Shown here piece after piece: positions 33,394 through 33,884 of a DNA stretch of 33,884 bases (the stretch's first letter is position 1; each line of letters opens with the position of its first letter). Location: NCBI GenBank assembly GCA_021154325.1, contig JAJKIR010000213.1, positions 1 through 33,884 of the forward strand, read 5' to 3'. The notes beneath the pieces are model-generated. The model was not told where the DNA came from, searched no databases, and saw only the letters and a program-made list of their open reading frames with translations. The position numbers were made by a program, and so were the translations under genes. The DNA is from Gemmatimonas sp. GTDB taxonomy: Bacteria; Gemmatimonadota; Gemmatimonadetes; Gemmatimonadales; Gemmatimonadaceae.

Positions 33394-33409
33394 GCCGCCC
33401 GGCGGCGGC
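33394..33409 (+). terminator. Short GC hairpin after the deacetylase gene
   Basis: GCCGCC (33394-33399) pairs with GGCGGC (33404-33409) around CGGC, eleven bases after the stop. There is no T-run. Only position supports a terminator. Confidence 0.3.
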
Positions 33410-33523
33410 TGCGCTGCAATCTGCGAGAGGCGTTGCAGGACGCGGCCCTCGCGGATGATCAGACAATTGGCGGCCCACACCCATCTCATTGACTGCCATT
33501 CGTTTTACATGGGACCCCGTTCA

Positions 33524-33538
33524 GGGCCTGCCGATTGC
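33524..33538 (+). promoter_or_regulatory. Possible sigma-54 promoter of the pilin gene
   Basis: GGGC (33524-33527) and TTGC (33535-33538) have the exact spacing of the -24/-12 elements, with GG and GC ten bases apart. It matches 8 of 11 consensus positions. Pilin genes in several phyla use sigma-54. It lies about 70 bases before the ATG. Such a match can arise by chance in GC-rich DNA, and no enhancer site was seen. Confidence 0.28.
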
Positions 33539-33609
33539 CCTTACCTGAGGTGGCTGGATCGGCCCGACCTGGGCCTGCTGCCGCAGTCTTCTCCCACGGA
33601 GAATTGTTC

Positions 33610-33884
33610 ATGTCCTCCATGCTCCGCGCCCGGAAGGGCTTTACACTCATCGAGCTGCTGATCGTGGTCGTCATCATCGGCATCTTGGCCGCGATCGCGA
33701 TTCCGAAGTTCGCCAACACGAAGAACAAGGCGTACGTCACTGCGATGAAGTCCGACCTTCGCAACCTCGTCACGGCTGAGGAAGCGTTCTTCTCGGATTC
33801 GACGTACTACACCGATGCGACGAACCTCGTGACGCGCAACAGCTTCAAGAACTCGTCGGGCGTCGGCGTGCCGGCGGTGACGAC
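33610..33884 (+). CDS. pilA: Type IV pilin (PilA-like), 3' end cut off
   Basis: The frame runs open from ATG 33610 to the window end (91 codons), with GGAGAA seven bases upstream. It begins with a short basic leader and then KGFTLIELLIVVVIIGIL, the prepilin peptidase site: cleavage after Gly, methylated Phe, and Glu at mature position 5. The following helix AAIAIPKFANTKNKAYVTAM and SDLRNLVTAEEAFFSDSTYY are typical of major pilins of the short Geobacter/Myxococcus-like kind; SDLRNL and EEAFF are strongly family-like. It would be built into pili for adhesion, movement or DNA uptake. The leader of 227 bases upstream has no gene. An ATG three codons later is a possible alternative start. Confidence 0.92.
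   Translation, partial: MSSMLRARKGFTLIELLIVVVIIGILAAIAIPKFANTKNKAYVTAMKSDLRNLVTAEEAFFSDSTYYTDATNLVTRNSFKNSSGVGVPAVT

Overview
The window reads as a piece of a GC-rich bacterial chromosome, most likely from the Gemmatimonadota or a close relative. This is inferred from gene style, since no rRNA or marker gene is present. The grounds are a short 'carboxypeptidase-regulatory + TonB plug' protein without a barrel, a large DUF4953/DUF5117-type zinc metalloprotease, many exported peptidases, DUF4349, HEAT-repeat and histone-deacetylase-like genes, and dense packing. 28 protein genes are supported, two of them cut by the window ends. No rRNA, tRNA, CRISPR array, transposase or integrase was seen.

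Bases 1-715 hold the end of a two-domain sirohaem-decarboxylase-like protein. After a 327-base gap with GC hairpins and a 14-bp tandem array, bases 1043-10718 form one tightly coupled plus-strand run, with mostly 4-base overlaps. It encodes a PQQ dehydrogenase with the Asp-x-Asp feature of lanthanide-type enzymes, a c-type cytochrome, caa3 oxidase subunits II (with fused cytochrome c), I and III, a small membrane protein, the assembly factor CtaG, a second c-type cytochrome, a divergent NRAMP-fold transporter and two PRC-barrel proteins. A soluble GAF-PAS-GAF histidine kinase (to 13169) follows in the same direction. The dehydrogenase, both cytochromes and subunit II all have predicted lipoprotein signals, so the run looks like a membrane-tethered chain from an alcohol or aldehyde to oxygen.

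Bases 13145-25299 are a mosaic: an exported amidohydrolase, an exported Xaa-Pro aminopeptidase, a fadN-fadA type beta-oxidation pair on the minus strand, a large exported zinc metalloprotease, a small lipoprotein and an M61 peptidase with a PDZ domain. The gaps hold unusual repeats: a palindromic 14-bp array (16011-16186), a 182-bp element with near-perfect inverted ends between fadN and fadA (17454-17635), and a long palindrome with heptamer repeats upstream of fadN (20028-20142).

Bases 25451-33884 hold DUF4349, TonB-plug, small membrane, M42 peptidase, HEAT-repeat, M28-PDZ peptidase and histone-deacetylase-like genes, then the start of a type IV pilin gene. Six hydrolases or peptidases in the second half fit an organism that feeds on peptides and fatty acids.

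The most unusual window-wide signal is an octamer, CGTTAGGC/GCCTAACG. It occurs 23 times on both strands, always inside genes, and often supplies the rare leucine codon TTA. It behaves like a highly iterated genomic word rather than a protein motif.
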